DNA of 14,085 nt from Microbacteriaceae bacterium (GTDB lineage Bacteria > Actinomycetota > Actinomycetes > Actinomycetales > Microbacteriaceae): the NCBI GenBank assembly GCA_029979375.1, contig JAPOHQ010000020.1:1-14085 (forward strand), read 5' to 3'. The position numbers and the translations under genes are program-made. Each line of letters starts with the position of its first letter. Position 1 is the first letter of the stretch. Below, piece by piece: positions 1 through 7,152 of the stretch. The notes under the pieces were generated by a model. The model was not told the origin of the DNA. It saw only the letters and a list, made by a program, of their open reading frames with translations, and did no database searches.

Positions 1-1
1 C

Positions 2-625
2 ATGACCTTCCAATATCGCGGTCTTGCAACAGTTGTTCTCGGCTCTCTTATCGTGGCCGCCTTGCTGGTTTATCTGTTCATCGCCTTCTTATCTTGGAGG
101 CAGGGATACAGGCTCTCCCTCGCCGGTGTCGCCGGTTTGATTGTGGCGATAGGTATCACCGCGGACAGCTTCATCGTCTACTTCGAACGTATTCGCGACG
201 AGCTGCGTGATGGTAGGGGATTGGAGATCGCCGTTGAGGCAGGTTGGAAGCGCGCGTTCCGCACCATTTTGGTCTCCGATGCCGTCAGCTTCACCGCAGC
301 GGTAGTGCTCTACCTTCTGACCAGCAGCTCAGTTCGAGGCTTTGCATTCACACTTGGTCTGACAACACTGATTGACCTACTCATCGTTACCCTGTTCACA
401 CACCCGCTCGTTCAGCTCTTGGCACGAAACAGTTTCTTTGCCTCGGGCAGCAAGTGGTCGGGCTTCGATCTCTCTGCCAAGCGAGCCAGCTATCGCGGCA
501 GAGGTGAGTTCCGGGTGTCGAACGAAGTCTCGGCAGGCAAGGTAAAGAGTGCATCCAAGGAGGCACAGAAGCGTCAGACCATCGCGGAGCGCAAGGCGCT
601 AGCAGCAAAGGAGTCCGATGAGTAA
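2..625 (+). CDS. secD: Protein translocase subunit SecD, C-terminal part (5' end outside window)
   Basis: This is the C-terminal 207 residues of SecD, the inner-membrane partner of SecF that uses the proton motive force to help the SecYEG/SecA channel complete protein export. The reading frame is open at the left edge, so the methionine at base 2 is probably internal. Visible are the last hydrophobic segments of the six-helix RND-type domain, roughly residues 5-32, 38-60, 88-108 and 113-142. The signature GITADSFIVYFERIRDE lies at about residues 51-67; it is the actinobacterial form of the conserved SecD motif that reads AVDANVLI-ERIKEE in E. coli. A basic, hydrophilic cytoplasmic tail of about 60 residues follows, as is usual in actinobacteria. 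The periplasmic P1 domain is outside the window. The stop codon overlaps the secF start by 8 nt, so the pair is probably translationally coupled. Confidence 0.95.
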   Translation: MTFQYRGLATVVLGSLIVAALLVYLFIAFLSWRQGYRLSLAGVAGLIVAIGITADSFIVYFERIRDELRDGRGLEIAVEAGWKRAFRTILVSDAVSFTAAVVLYLLTSSSVRGFAFTLGLTTLIDLLIVTLFTHPLVQLLARNSFFASGSKWSGFDLSAKRASYRGRGEFRVSNEVSAGKVKSASKEAQKRQTIAERKALAAKESDE

Positions 626-1592
626 GTTCAGGAAGCTCGGTAATGAGCTTTACTCAGGCGAGAGAAGCTTCAACTTTGTCGGTCGCAGGAAGCTTTGGTA
701 TGCATTCGCCGCGCTTGCTGTCATCCTGGCGATTGTTTTCCCAGTGCTGCGAGGTGGATTCAACTTCGGCATTGAGTTCCGAGGTGGCTCTGAGTTTCGA
801 CTGACTAACTCTCAGGAGCTCCCACAATCTCTTGCCGTTGATACTGTCACCGAGATTGTTCCTGGTGTGCAGGTAAATGTTGCCGCCGTCGGGCTTGCAG
901 ATTTGCGAATTCAAACAGAGCAGCTCGAAGACGTTGAGTCTGAGGCCGTTCGAATCGCGCTAGCGAATGCCTACGGGGTTCCTTCCGGCGAGGTGGCGTC
1001 AAGCTTCATCGGCCCGAACTGGGGTGCCGATGTAACGAGACAGGCGCTGATCGGTCTGGGAGTTTTCCTCTTCCTGGTTTCCCTCCTCATGGCCTTCTAT
1101 TTCAGATCCTGGAAGATGTCGGTAGCAGCGCTCCTAGCTCTCTTCCACGACCTTGTACTCACGGCAGGTGTCTACGCGGCGGTTGGATTCGAAGTGACCC
1201 CGGCAGCTGTAATTGGGTTTCTTACGATTTTGGCCTACTCGCTCTATGACACAGTCGTCGTGTTCGACAAGGTCCGTGAAAACACGCTTGAAATTGAACT
1301 ATCTGAGACCCGAACCTTTGCCGAACAGGTAAACCTTGCCGTGAACCAAACCCTGGTGAGGTCCATCAACACATCGGTTGTCGCAGTGCTACCGGTGGCC
1401 TCCATTCTGTTCATAGGATCGCTCTTGCTAGGCGCCGGAACGCTTAGGGACATCGCACTAGCGCTGTTTGTCGGAACAATTGTGGGTACCTACTCCTCAA
1501 TCTTCCTGGCAGCACCGATCTATGCTCACCTACGCGAGGGCGAGAAGGACCTTAAGAAGGCCGCAGAGAAGGTTTTAGCCTCTCGCCAATAG
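618..1592 (+). CDS. secF: Protein translocase subunit SecF
   Basis: SecF is the second subunit of the SecDF export motor in the cytoplasmic membrane. The 324-residue length is normal for the family. There is an N-terminal transmembrane helix (about 29-45), then the conserved D1 motif FNFGIEFRGGSEF at about residues 48-60. A short extracytoplasmic domain follows, then a five-helix membrane domain from about residue 140, with the family motif AYSLYDTVVVFDKVREN at about 206-222. The C-terminal tail is lysine-rich and cytoplasmic. The ATG at 618 has a strong Shine-Dalgarno AAAGGAG at 607-613, inside the end of secD, and overlaps the secD stop by 8 nt. Two bases after its stop begins a hairpin that covers the rel ribosome binding site, so secF translation may influence rel translation. 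Confidence 0.97.
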   Translation: MSKFRKLGNELYSGERSFNFVGRRKLWYAFAALAVILAIVFPVLRGGFNFGIEFRGGSEFRLTNSQELPQSLAVDTVTEIVPGVQVNVAAVGLADLRIQTEQLEDVESEAVRIALANAYGVPSGEVASSFIGPNWGADVTRQALIGLGVFLFLVSLLMAFYFRSWKMSVAALLALFHDLVLTAGVYAAVGFEVTPAAVIGFLTILAYSLYDTVVVFDKVRENTLEIELSETRTFAEQVNLAVNQTLVRSINTSVVAVLPVASILFIGSLLLGAGTLRDIALALFVGTIVGTYSSIFLAAPIYAHLREGEKDLKKAAEKVLASRQ

Positions 1593-1594
1593 AC

Positions 1595-1620
1595 TTCTCA
1601 CTACCTGTAAGGAGTGAGAA
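1595..1620 (+). promoter_or_regulatory. Hairpin occluding the rel Shine-Dalgarno
   Basis: Bases 1595-1602 (TTCTCACT) are the exact reverse complement of 1613-1620 (AGTGAGAA), which ends directly at the rel ATG (1621). Inside, CCT (1604-1606) can pair with AGG (1610-1612), leaving one bulged A at 1603 and a GTA triloop. The stem therefore reaches 11 pairs. The ribosome binding site AAGGAG at 1609-1614 lies almost wholly in the 3' arm. The element starts 2 nt after the secF stop, so a ribosome finishing secF would cover and melt the 5' arm. I infer translational coupling or conditional rel translation. There is no T-run, so it does not look like a terminator. The pairing is seen directly; the function is inferred. 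Confidence 0.6.
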
Positions 1621-3846
1621 ATGACTGACAGCCTCGCCAGCTCACTTCGCTCGCGCCTGCCGAGGATATTCACTCGAGCCTCAACCTCGCTCAGCACCGA
1701 TTTGGCGGAACTGGTTCGCATCGTCAAGCTCAACCACCCCAAGTCCGATTATCAGGTTATCGAACGTGCTTATCGAGTGGCCGAGAAGTACCACGAGGGT
1801 CAAAAGCGCAAGAGTGGTGAGGACTACATCACCCATCCATTGGCTGTGGCAAGGATCCTGGCTGATCTTGGCTCCGGCCCCGCAACCATTGCCGCTGCAC
1901 TCCTTCATGACACCGTGGAGGACACCGAGTATTCCTTGGAACAGCTCCGAGAAGACTTTGGCGAAGAGGTTGCTCTGCTAGTCGATGGGGTCACCAAGCT
2001 GGACAAGATGAAGTTTGGCGACACAGCTCAAGCAGAGACCATGCGAAAGATGGTCGTTGCGATGAGCAAGGACGTCAGAGTATTGGTCATCAAACTGGCC
2101 GATCGACTTCACAACGCCAGAACCTGGGGATTCGTCTCACCAGAGTCTGCAAAGCGCAAGGCACAGGAGACCCTGGAGATTTATGCCCCACTAGCGCACC
2201 GTCTCGGTATTTCGACCATGAAGGTCGAGCTCGAGGACATCAGCTTTGCGGTTCTCTACCCCAAGGTCTACGAGGAAATAGTCTCTCTGGTGCAGCAGCG
2301 CAATCCCTCGCGTTCCGATTACACGGATCAAGTGATCGAGGCTATCGATCGGGAGCTGCGCGAAGTTAAGGTCAAATCCAAGATCGACGGACGCCCCAAG
2401 CAGTACTACTCGATTTATCAGAAGATGGTTCTCAAGGGCAGGGAATTTGACGACATCTACGACCTAGTCGGTATCAGGGTAATCGTTCCAACTGTTCGCG
2501 ACTGCTACGCCGCTCTTGGCGCAATCCACGCACGCTGGTCGCCACTACCAGGCCGATTCAAGGACTACATTGCGATGCCTAAGTTCAATCTTTACCAGTC
2601 GCTGCACACGACAGTGGTCGGCCCCGACGGCCGAAGCGTAGAGATTCAAATTCGCACCCAGGAGATGCACCAGCGTGCTGAATTTGGTGTCGCAGCTCAC
2701 TGGAAATACAAGCAGGCGGCCTCAAAGGGCGGCAAGGACGTTGACTTCGCATGGCTCAAGCAGCTCTCCGATTGGCAGGAAGAGACTGCAGACCCAGGAG
2801 AGTTCCTCGACAATCTCCGCTTCGAGATTGGTGCAAAAGAACTTTATGTATTCACCCCGAAGGGGAAGGTCGTCGGCCTCTCCACTGGCTCAACCCCCGT
2901 TGACTTTGCCTACGCTGTTCACACCGAGGTTGGCCACAAAACCATAGGGGCAAAGGTCAACGGCAAGCTTGTTCCGCTGGAAACCGAGCTCCAGGCTGGA
3001 GACGTTATCGAGGTTCTAACGAGCAAGAGTGAATCCGCTGGACCCAGCAAAGACTGGCTCAATTTCGTTGCGAGCCCAAGAGCAAGGGCCAAGATCAAAC
3101 ACTGGTTCACCCAGGAACGCAAAGAGATTGCTGGTGAAGAGGGCAGGGAGTCGCTTGTCAGAGCTCTTCGGCGCCAGTCGCTGCCAATTCAGTCAATGAT
3201 GAAGGAGGAATTCCTCGATGAGATCGCAGAGGAATTCAAGCTAGCGGATTCCAACTCTCTGTTCAGCATGATTGGACAGGGTCAAATCTCGGCGGGTTCA
3301 GTTGTCGAGCGGCTCAAGCTGCTGCAAGGCATCACTCAGGAGCCTGACACCGAGGAGATACCGGTCCAGCTCCCCAAATCGCTCAGAGGTCCAAGACCAA
3401 GCAACCAGGGGGTCTTGGTAAAGGGCTCTCCCGATGTCATGACGAAGATGGCACGTTGCTGCACGCCAGTTCCTGGGGACGAAATCACGGGATTTATCAC
3501 CAGGGGAGAGGGTGTCTCGATACATCGCAACGACTGCAAGAACGTCGGTTCCTTGACGGCCGAAAGGATCGTAGACGTCAGTTGGGCCGAGGACTCCCGG
3601 GGAGTCTTCATGGTTCAGATTCAGGTTGAGGCCCTCGACCGGTCAGGCCTGCTCTCCGATGTAACCCGCGTCTTGACAGAGAACCACGTGAACATTCTGA
3701 GTGCTTCTGTTTCAACCGGAAGAGACCGCGTCGCCATATCCAAGTTTGTTTTCGAGATGGCGGACCCTTCGCACCTCGATCACTTGCTGAATCAGGTCAG
3801 GAGAATTGACAACGTCTACGACGTTTATCGGGTGAAGGGCGCTTAG
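1621..3846 (+). CDS. rel: Bifunctional (p)ppGpp synthetase/hydrolase Rel (RSH)
   Basis: This cytoplasmic, ribosome-associated enzyme transfers pyrophosphate from ATP to GDP/GTP to make (p)ppGpp on amino-acid starvation, and hydrolyses it otherwise. The 741 residues show the full long-RSH layout. The HD hydrolase domain has H72 and H96-D97 in HDTVED, followed by ADRLHNARTW. The synthetase domain has GRPKQYYSIYQKM, R312-F-K-D315, YQSLHTT (325-331) and EIQIRT (341-346). A TGS domain starts at about 407, the zinc-finger/conserved-cysteine region RCCTPVPGDE lies at about 612, and the C-terminal ACT domain covers about 665-741. The basic RFKD motif, rather than the acidic form of monofunctional RelA, and the intact HD residues indicate a bifunctional enzyme. 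The ATG at 1621 has an SD at 1609-1614, but that SD is buried in a hairpin. The apt gene often found between secF and rel in actinobacteria is absent. It converges on the DUF349 gene with a 4-nt overlap. Confidence 0.97.
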   Translation: MTDSLASSLRSRLPRIFTRASTSLSTDLAELVRIVKLNHPKSDYQVIERAYRVAEKYHEGQKRKSGEDYITHPLAVARILADLGSGPATIAAALLHDTVEDTEYSLEQLREDFGEEVALLVDGVTKLDKMKFGDTAQAETMRKMVVAMSKDVRVLVIKLADRLHNARTWGFVSPESAKRKAQETLEIYAPLAHRLGISTMKVELEDISFAVLYPKVYEEIVSLVQQRNPSRSDYTDQVIEAIDRELREVKVKSKIDGRPKQYYSIYQKMVLKGREFDDIYDLVGIRVIVPTVRDCYAALGAIHARWSPLPGRFKDYIAMPKFNLYQSLHTTVVGPDGRSVEIQIRTQEMHQRAEFGVAAHWKYKQAASKGGKDVDFAWLKQLSDWQEETADPGEFLDNLRFEIGAKELYVFTPKGKVVGLSTGSTPVDFAYAVHTEVGHKTIGAKVNGKLVPLETELQAGDVIEVLTSKSESAGPSKDWLNFVASPRARAKIKHWFTQERKEIAGEEGRESLVRALRRQSLPIQSMMKEEFLDEIAEEFKLADSNSLFSMIGQGQISAGSVVERLKLLQGITQEPDTEEIPVQLPKSLRGPRPSNQGVLVKGSPDVMTKMARCCTPVPGDEITGFITRGEGVSIHRNDCKNVGSLTAERIVDVSWAEDSRGVFMVQIQVEALDRSGLLSDVTRVLTENHVNILSASVSTGRDRVAISKFVFEMADPSHLDHLLNQVRRIDNVYDVYRVKGA

Positions 3847-5057
3847 TCGACCGCGTTTTGGGCGGCTACCAGAAGGGCCTTACGAGTCTGAATTTGCGAC
3901 TCAATTTCCTTCTTTTTGGCAGCGGGAGCTCCCTTTAGTTCAGCCTCAAGGACGCCAATCACCGATTCGAGCTGCTCGACGAGCTGGTTGCTGCGCGCCT
4001 TTGCGGCTGGATCGGAGCGCATCCACTCGTCCCGCTCGGCATCCGCAATCTTCTGCTCAACCGCGCGCAGCCTAGACTCGATCGACTTGACCTCGTTGCG
4101 AGGAACGTGACCGATACGACTCCACTTGGATTGGATGTCGCTAAAAGCAGCCTTTGCCTTGCGAATGTCGGCAGGGCTAATCTTTTCGGCTTCGGCTAGC
4201 AGCGCCAGTTTTGCCTTTAGGTTTTCTGCCTGGCTTGCATCCCGTTCCGCGTCTAGTTCCTTCTTGGCGGCAAATATGGCGTCGCCGTGAGCTCGGAATG
4301 CCTTCCATAGCCCGTCCTCGGCCTTGCCTGCCTTTCCGGCCTTCTTCCAAAGGTCCTGCAGGTTTCGGTAGTCAGCTGCTGCAGCAGCTCCCTTCGAGGC
4401 GAGCGTTTCGGCCTTGGCAACAAGTTCGGTCTTGATCTTCTTGGCCTCTTTGAACTGGTTGTCTAATGAGGCAAAGTATTTGCGTCTGCCAGCCTCGAAC
4501 TTTGCCCTGGCCTGCGAGAAACGCTTCCAAATAGGGTCGGTCTGAGCCTTCGGAATCTTGGGGGAGTCTTTTTGGATTTGCTGCCAGCGCTCAAAGAGTT
4601 GAGCCATCTCGGCAGTGCTCTTCTTCCAGTTAACGCCGCCGAGATTGGAGACGATCTTTTCGGCCCTGGTGGCAATCTCTTCTTTGTCTGCCATTGCCTT
4701 GGCAATCGCCTCATCGCGTGCGGCTTGCGCCTTTGTCGCCGCCTCCTCGATCGCCGGAAGCAGAGCTGAGACACGAAGGCGAAGTGCCTCTAGGTTACCT
4801 ACAGCCTTCGGCTCGCTGAGCTCTGTGGTGAGGTTCTGATGGGTCGTCTGCAAGCTCTTGGCATCTGTGATGCCGGAGGAGATCCGCTGCTCCAGGATTC
4901 GAACCTGCGCCTCGAGGTCATCGAATTTCTTGGTAAAAAATGCCAATGCCTCGTCTTGGCTTACGTCTGGGTACTGTCCGACTAGACGCTCAGTGCCCTT
5001 GTCAATGACGTAGACATTGTTCTTATCGTCAACTCGCCCGAATTGATGTGTAGCCAA
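3843..5057 (-). CDS. DUF349 domain-containing coiled-coil protein
   Basis: This is a 404-residue, charged, alanine/lysine-rich, mostly helical protein of the DUF349 family. The molecular function is not established from sequence. The N-terminus carries the actinobacterial opening QFGRVDDKNNVYV, a small beta-rich segment, then a coiled coil (about 45-125). About three DUF349-like repeats follow near residues 138-225, 227-295 and 296-358, recognisable by spaced Trp/Lys/Arg patterns such as LFERWQQIQ, LQDLWKKAG and IQSKWSRIG. A C-terminal helical segment ends the protein. No signal peptide or membrane segment is seen. The start is TTG, chosen because AGGAG lies 5 nt upstream (minus strand, 5067-5063) and the family opening follows immediately. 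It is 23 nt downstream of the PPIase stop, so the two probably share a transcript. Its stop overlaps the end of rel by 4 nt, with no terminator visible between them. Confidence 0.9.
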   Translation of the reverse strand: MATHQFGRVDDKNNVYVIDKGTERLVGQYPDVSQDEALAFFTKKFDDLEAQVRILEQRISSGITDAKSLQTTHQNLTTELSEPKAVGNLEALRLRVSALLPAIEEAATKAQAARDEAIAKAMADKEEIATRAEKIVSNLGGVNWKKSTAEMAQLFERWQQIQKDSPKIPKAQTDPIWKRFSQARAKFEAGRRKYFASLDNQFKEAKKIKTELVAKAETLASKGAAAAADYRNLQDLWKKAGKAGKAEDGLWKAFRAHGDAIFAAKKELDAERDASQAENLKAKLALLAEAEKISPADIRKAKAAFSDIQSKWSRIGHVPRNEVKSIESRLRAVEQKIADAERDEWMRSDPAAKARSNQLVEQLESVIGVLEAELKGAPAAKKKEIESQIQTRKALLVAAQNAVD

Positions 5058-5080
5058 TTGTTCTCCTGTTTAGCGACGCT

Positions 5081-5854
5081 TTACTCTACCGAAACATCAG
5101 CGATTACAACCTGCTCAGCTGGGGAACCATCGGTCCCACCGCCACTAAGACCGGTTTCGGCGATAGCGAGAATGGCATCCAGCCCCTCAGTTAGCGTGCC
5201 GAATACGCTGTAGCCTCCCACGTTATCCGAGGGAATTTGCGAGTTTTCGTAAACGATAAAGAATTGTGACCCCATCGAGTAGTCGTCACCGCCTCGACGG
5301 GCCATCGCGATTGTTCCAGCGGGATAAATGTCGTCTGCGGGTGCATTCTCGATAGGACCCCAGTTGTAACCTGGCCCGCCAGTGCCATCGCCATTCGGGT
5401 CTCCACACTGCAAGACAAAGATCCCGGCGGTGGTTAGCCGATGGCAGCTGAGTCCATCGAAATAGCCCTGCTGCGCAAGACTGACAAAGTTTGCAGTTGC
5501 CTGTGGGGCTAGGTCTCCGAAGAGCTCGAAGCTAACCGGCTCAGTGCCAATCGTCATTTCACCCTGCCATCTGCGATCTTCGGCCAGGGAAGCATCTGGT
5601 GTTTGAGGGTCGGATGCGGGTGTGACTTCCGGAAGCGCGGTTTCCTCGGCTGCAGGGTCTGTGGTGATTTCTTCTAGCGCATCTTGGCTTCCGGGTCCAA
5701 CCCCAAAATAGAGCAGTTGCGAGCCGAGCGCGATCGCTATTGCCGCAGCCGATGCCACCAACGCGACTCGGTTGTCCTTAGCCTTACTGAGTTTGCGTTG
5801 GGTTAGAAGCTGCTGTTTTGCCTGGTAATTGGCTAGCTTGTCTTTTTCCTTCAT
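5081..5854 (-). CDS. Membrane-anchored cyclophilin-type peptidyl-prolyl cis-trans isomerase
   Basis: This enzyme catalyses cis-trans isomerisation of peptide bonds before proline. The 257-residue protein has a basic cytoplasmic N-terminus, one transmembrane helix at about 29-52, an acidic low-complexity linker rich in Ala/Pro/Thr/Glu, then a cyclophilin domain from about residue 100. The anchor places the catalytic domain outside the cytoplasmic membrane. The core motif reads HRLTTAGIFVLQCGDP, followed by GTGGPGY, with MGSQFFIVY and a VFGTL segment further on. This is the actinobacterial variant, in which two residues are inserted between the catalytic Arg and the conserved Gln. I choose the ATG at 5854, with SD GGAAGG at 5866-5861, over an in-frame GTG at 5911 that would add 19 residues, lacks an evident SD and overlaps rarA. 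It is first in a two-gene unit with the DUF349 gene and divergent from rarA. Confidence 0.93.
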   Translation of the reverse strand: MKEKDKLANYQAKQQLLTQRKLSKAKDNRVALVASAAAIAIALGSQLLYFGVGPGSQDALEEITTDPAAEETALPEVTPASDPQTPDASLAEDRRWQGEMTIGTEPVSFELFGDLAPQATANFVSLAQQGYFDGLSCHRLTTAGIFVLQCGDPNGDGTGGPGYNWGPIENAPADDIYPAGTIAMARRGGDDYSMGSQFFIVYENSQIPSDNVGGYSVFGTLTEGLDAILAIAETGLSGGGTDGSPAEQVVIADVSVE

Positions 5855-5874
5855 TGCCTGCCTTCCGCCAGGTA

Positions 5875-5895
5875 ATTCTAGGTGGCTCCTAGAAT
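5875..5895. promoter_or_regulatory. Palindromic divergent promoter/operator between the PPIase gene and rarA
   Basis: ATTCTAGG (5875-5882) and CCTAGAAT (5888-5895) form a perfect 8-bp inverted repeat with a 5-nt spacer, inside a 47-bp divergent intergenic region. Each arm contains TAGAAT, one mismatch from the -10 consensus TATAAT: plus strand 5890-5895, minus strand 5880-5875. Each faces outward towards a gene. The plus -10 ends 6 nt before the rarA GTG. The minus one would place a start near 5868, just ahead of the PPIase Shine-Dalgarno. No convincing -35 hexamer is seen for either at 16-18 nt spacing. It could be two mutually exclusive promoters, a repressor operator, or both. The symmetry is observed; promoter activity is inferred. 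Confidence 0.55.
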
Positions 5896-5901
5896 CTGGG
5901 T

Positions 5902-7140
5902 GTGCCAACACCTCTTGCGGAGCGCCTCAGGCCGCAGCAGATATCCGAGCTAATCGGGCAACAGCATCTGCTCGCCAATGGCTCCGCGATCTCCAAATTC
6001 CTCTCGGGCGATTCATCATCCTGGGCGTCGGTAATTCTTTGGGGGCCGCCTGGAAGCGGAAAGACGAGCATCGCACGGATAATTGGCGAGCACTCTGGAG
6101 CCAAGTATCGGGAGCTAAGCGCGATCAGCTCTTCCGTTTCGGAGGTCCGAGAGGTCATAGAGGCAGCAAAACGAGAACTGAGCTCTTTCGAGAAGCCAAC
6201 CATCTTGTTCCTTGACGAGATTCATAGATTTTCAAAAGCACAACAGGACAGCTTGCTCGGTGCGGTTGAGTCCGGGGTTATAACGCTTGTGGCCGCAACG
6301 ACTGAAAACCCGAGCTTCAGTGTTATCAAGCCGCTTATCTCACGGAGCCTGGTGCTCCAATTAGAGCCCCTTACGACCGAAGGTGTGCTCGAACTTCTCA
6401 ATCGAGCGGTAGCGCAGGATAAAGCGTTCGAGGGCGTCAAAGTAGCCAAGGACGCTCTGGATTACCTGGCTGAAATATCATCTGGCGATGCTAGACGCGC
6501 GCTCAACCTCCTTGAGGCAGCCGCTAACGGTGGCAAGTCGATTACCTTGGACTTGGCAAAGGCTGCATCAAAGAATGCAATTGCCTTCGACGCCAAGGGA
6601 GATGTTCACTACGACACGATCTCAGCTTTCATCAAGAGTGTCCGAGGTAGTGATGTCGACAGCGCTCTGCACTATCTGGCGCGCATGATTGAAGGCGGGG
6701 AAGACCCTCGCTTCATTGCTAGAAGGCTAATGATCCTGGCTTCCGAGGACATTGGGCTTGCCGACCCGCAGGCAATGGTTTTGGCAGAGGCCTGTGCGGG
6801 GGTGGTTGAACGAATCGGCATGCCTGAGGGCCGAATTCCGCTTTCCGAACTAACCATCTACCTGGCGCTTGCCCCAAAATCCAACCGTGCCTACCAGGCA
6901 ATAGATAGAGCGCTTGAAAATGTTAGGAACTCACGGCTAGATCCGATTCCAGCCCAGCTGCGTTCTACAGGCGCCGTTGGCTATCTATATCCCCATGACA
7001 ATCCAGCCGGCATCGTGAAACAGTACTACTCGAGCAAGTCTGATTTCTATTCACCCTCGCAACATGGCCTCGAGGCGAGGCTTGGTGAGAGATGGCTCGC
7101 CATTAAGAAAATCCTCCGAGGTGATGACAAGGAATCCTAG
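5902..7140 (+). CDS. rarA: Replication-associated recombination protein A (RarA/MgsA AAA+ ATPase)
   Basis: RarA is a AAA+ ATPase related to clamp loaders and RuvB that acts on stalled replication forks and gaps in the cytoplasm. The 412-residue protein begins with the family opening PLAERLRPQQISELIGQQHLL. It has Walker A GPPGSGKTS at 48-56, Walker B ILFLDEIHRF with D105-E106, and the sensor 1 region AATTENPSFSVI. The C-terminal tetramerisation/MgsA region includes RRLMILASEDIGLADP and the AYLALAP-like segment TIYLALAPKSNRAYQAI, and ends in YLYPHDNPAGIVKQYY. The GTG at 5902 fits because conserved sequence begins at once. No Shine-Dalgarno precedes it, but a -10-like TAGAAT ends 6 nt upstream, which suggests a leaderless mRNA. 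In some other actinobacteria hisS and aspS lie nearby; they are not here. Its stop lies inside the arm of a second palindrome. Confidence 0.95.
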   Translation: MPTPLAERLRPQQISELIGQQHLLANGSAISKFLSGDSSSWASVILWGPPGSGKTSIARIIGEHSGAKYRELSAISSSVSEVREVIEAAKRELSSFEKPTILFLDEIHRFSKAQQDSLLGAVESGVITLVAATTENPSFSVIKPLISRSLVLQLEPLTTEGVLELLNRAVAQDKAFEGVKVAKDALDYLAEISSGDARRALNLLEAAANGGKSITLDLAKAASKNAIAFDAKGDVHYDTISAFIKSVRGSDVDSALHYLARMIEGGEDPRFIARRLMILASEDIGLADPQAMVLAEACAGVVERIGMPEGRIPLSELTIYLALAPKSNRAYQAIDRALENVRNSRLDPIPAQLRSTGAVGYLYPHDNPAGIVKQYYSSKSDFYSPSQHGLEARLGERWLAIKKILRGDDKES

Positions 7141-7152
7141 TTTTGCTAGGAT
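7124..7152 (+). promoter_or_regulatory. Candidate sigma70-type promoter for the rpsD-alaS gene run
   Basis: ATGACA at 7124-7129 matches the -35 consensus TTGACA at five of six positions. TAGGAT at 7147-7152 matches TANNNT-type actinobacterial -10 elements. The spacer is exactly 17 nt. The element overlaps the last codons of rarA and its stop. A start near 7158-7160 would give a leader of about 60 nt before rpsD. This is the best -35/-10 pair I find in the window, and a promoter is expected ahead of a ribosomal protein gene. Confidence 0.55.

Noticed and set aside
3851..3865. Small CCGC/GCGG hairpin at the rel-DUF349 junction as a bidirectional terminator
   Set aside because: The stem has only four pairs and no T-run on either strand follows it.
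5903..5908. TTGGCA on the minus strand as a -35 box for the PPIase promoter
   Set aside because: The spacer to the TAGAAT at 5880-5875 would be 22 nt, too long for a standard promoter.
5855..5911. GTG at 5911 as the PPIase start, adding 19 residues
   Set aside because: The extension overlaps rarA, lacks a ribosome binding site and would cross the palindromic promoter region; the ATG at 5854 has GGAAGG upstream.
5829..6215. Plus-strand open frame of 128 codons across the PPIase-rarA divergent region
   Set aside because: It overlaps the rarA N-terminus, including the Walker A motif, in another frame; the translation shows no domain.
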